Below, piece after piece: positions 15,944 to 15,998 of a stretch of 15,998 nt of DNA. The stretch lies in assembly GCA_004557455.1 (NCBI GenBank), contig SFDX01000042.1:1-15998 (forward strand), given 5' to 3'. How positions within the stretch are numbered: position 1 is the stretch's first letter; every line of letters begins with the position of its first letter. Under the pieces are notes generated by a model, which was given only the letters and a program-made list of their open reading frames with translations, made no database searches and was not told where the DNA came from. Source of the stretch: Akkermansia muciniphila. GTDB lineage: Bacteria; Verrucomicrobiota; Verrucomicrobiia; Verrucomicrobiales; Akkermansiaceae. The position numbers and the translations under genes are program-made.

Positions 15944-15998
15944 ATGGAAGGGCAGATAGACCTCAAACACATGAAGAAGGCAGAGAAAAAAGCACTCC
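15944..15998 (+). CDS. Start of a gene cut by the window edge
   Basis: Eighteen codons are visible, starting MEGQIDLKHMKKAEKKAL, open to the end of the window. The ATG is 6 nt after a consensus -10 box with a matching -35 at 17 bp, the same layout as the leaderless genes in this window. The Lys-rich start is too short to suggest a function. Confidence 0.55.
   Translation, partial: MEGQIDLKHMKKAEKKAL

Overview
This window is a dense, GC-rich bacterial chromosome segment. Ten annotated genes run on the + strand, followed by one AT-richer gene on the - strand and the first codons of a further + gene. The gene set is mostly housekeeping (prfB, trmD, purB, holA, mnmG, rnd, a menF-like gene), with a few secreted or unusual proteins. 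My best guess is Verrucomicrobiota, possibly near Akkermansia. This rests on general look only: GC-rich coding, the PurB and TrmD variants, and no Shine-Dalgarno sequence before any start. I cannot confirm it without a database search.

Layout. Positions 1-340 hold no convincing gene but contain A-tracts phased at about 10 bp, leading into a promoter for a small exported Cys/Pro-rich repeat protein (367-966) that ends at a clear intrinsic terminator (999-1032). Then come an AspT/YidE-type two-half transporter (1155-2756), an RNase D-like exonuclease (2816-3871), an isochorismate-synthase-like enzyme (4048-5085), peptide chain release factor 2 with a programmed +1 frameshift (5120-6221), tRNA m1G37 methyltransferase TrmD (6247-7032), a small exported protein of unknown function (7082-7633), adenylosuccinate lyase (7734-9158), a modular six-hairpin glycosidase-like protein (9179-11386), DNA polymerase III delta (11396-12496) and MnmG (12500-14374). 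A convergent AT-richer polytopic membrane protein (14386-15831, - strand) and a partial + gene (15944 onward) close the window. purB through mnmG are spaced 3-20 nt apart and probably co-transcribed; prfB-trmD form a second pair.

Two things stand out. First, many genes have a sigma70-like promoter with exactly 17 bp between the boxes, and in several the -10 box ends only 6-9 nt before an ATG, so the mRNA should be leaderless or nearly so. No annotated start in the window has a recognisable Shine-Dalgarno sequence. Second, the prfB frameshift site reads CTT TAA C rather than the usual CTT TGA C, so the in-frame stop can be read by RF1 as well as RF2, which changes the classical RF2 autoregulation logic. 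The purB promoter also points at a ten-codon mini-ORF that folds into a hairpin ahead of purB. I see no CRISPR array, tRNA, rRNA or insertion sequence.
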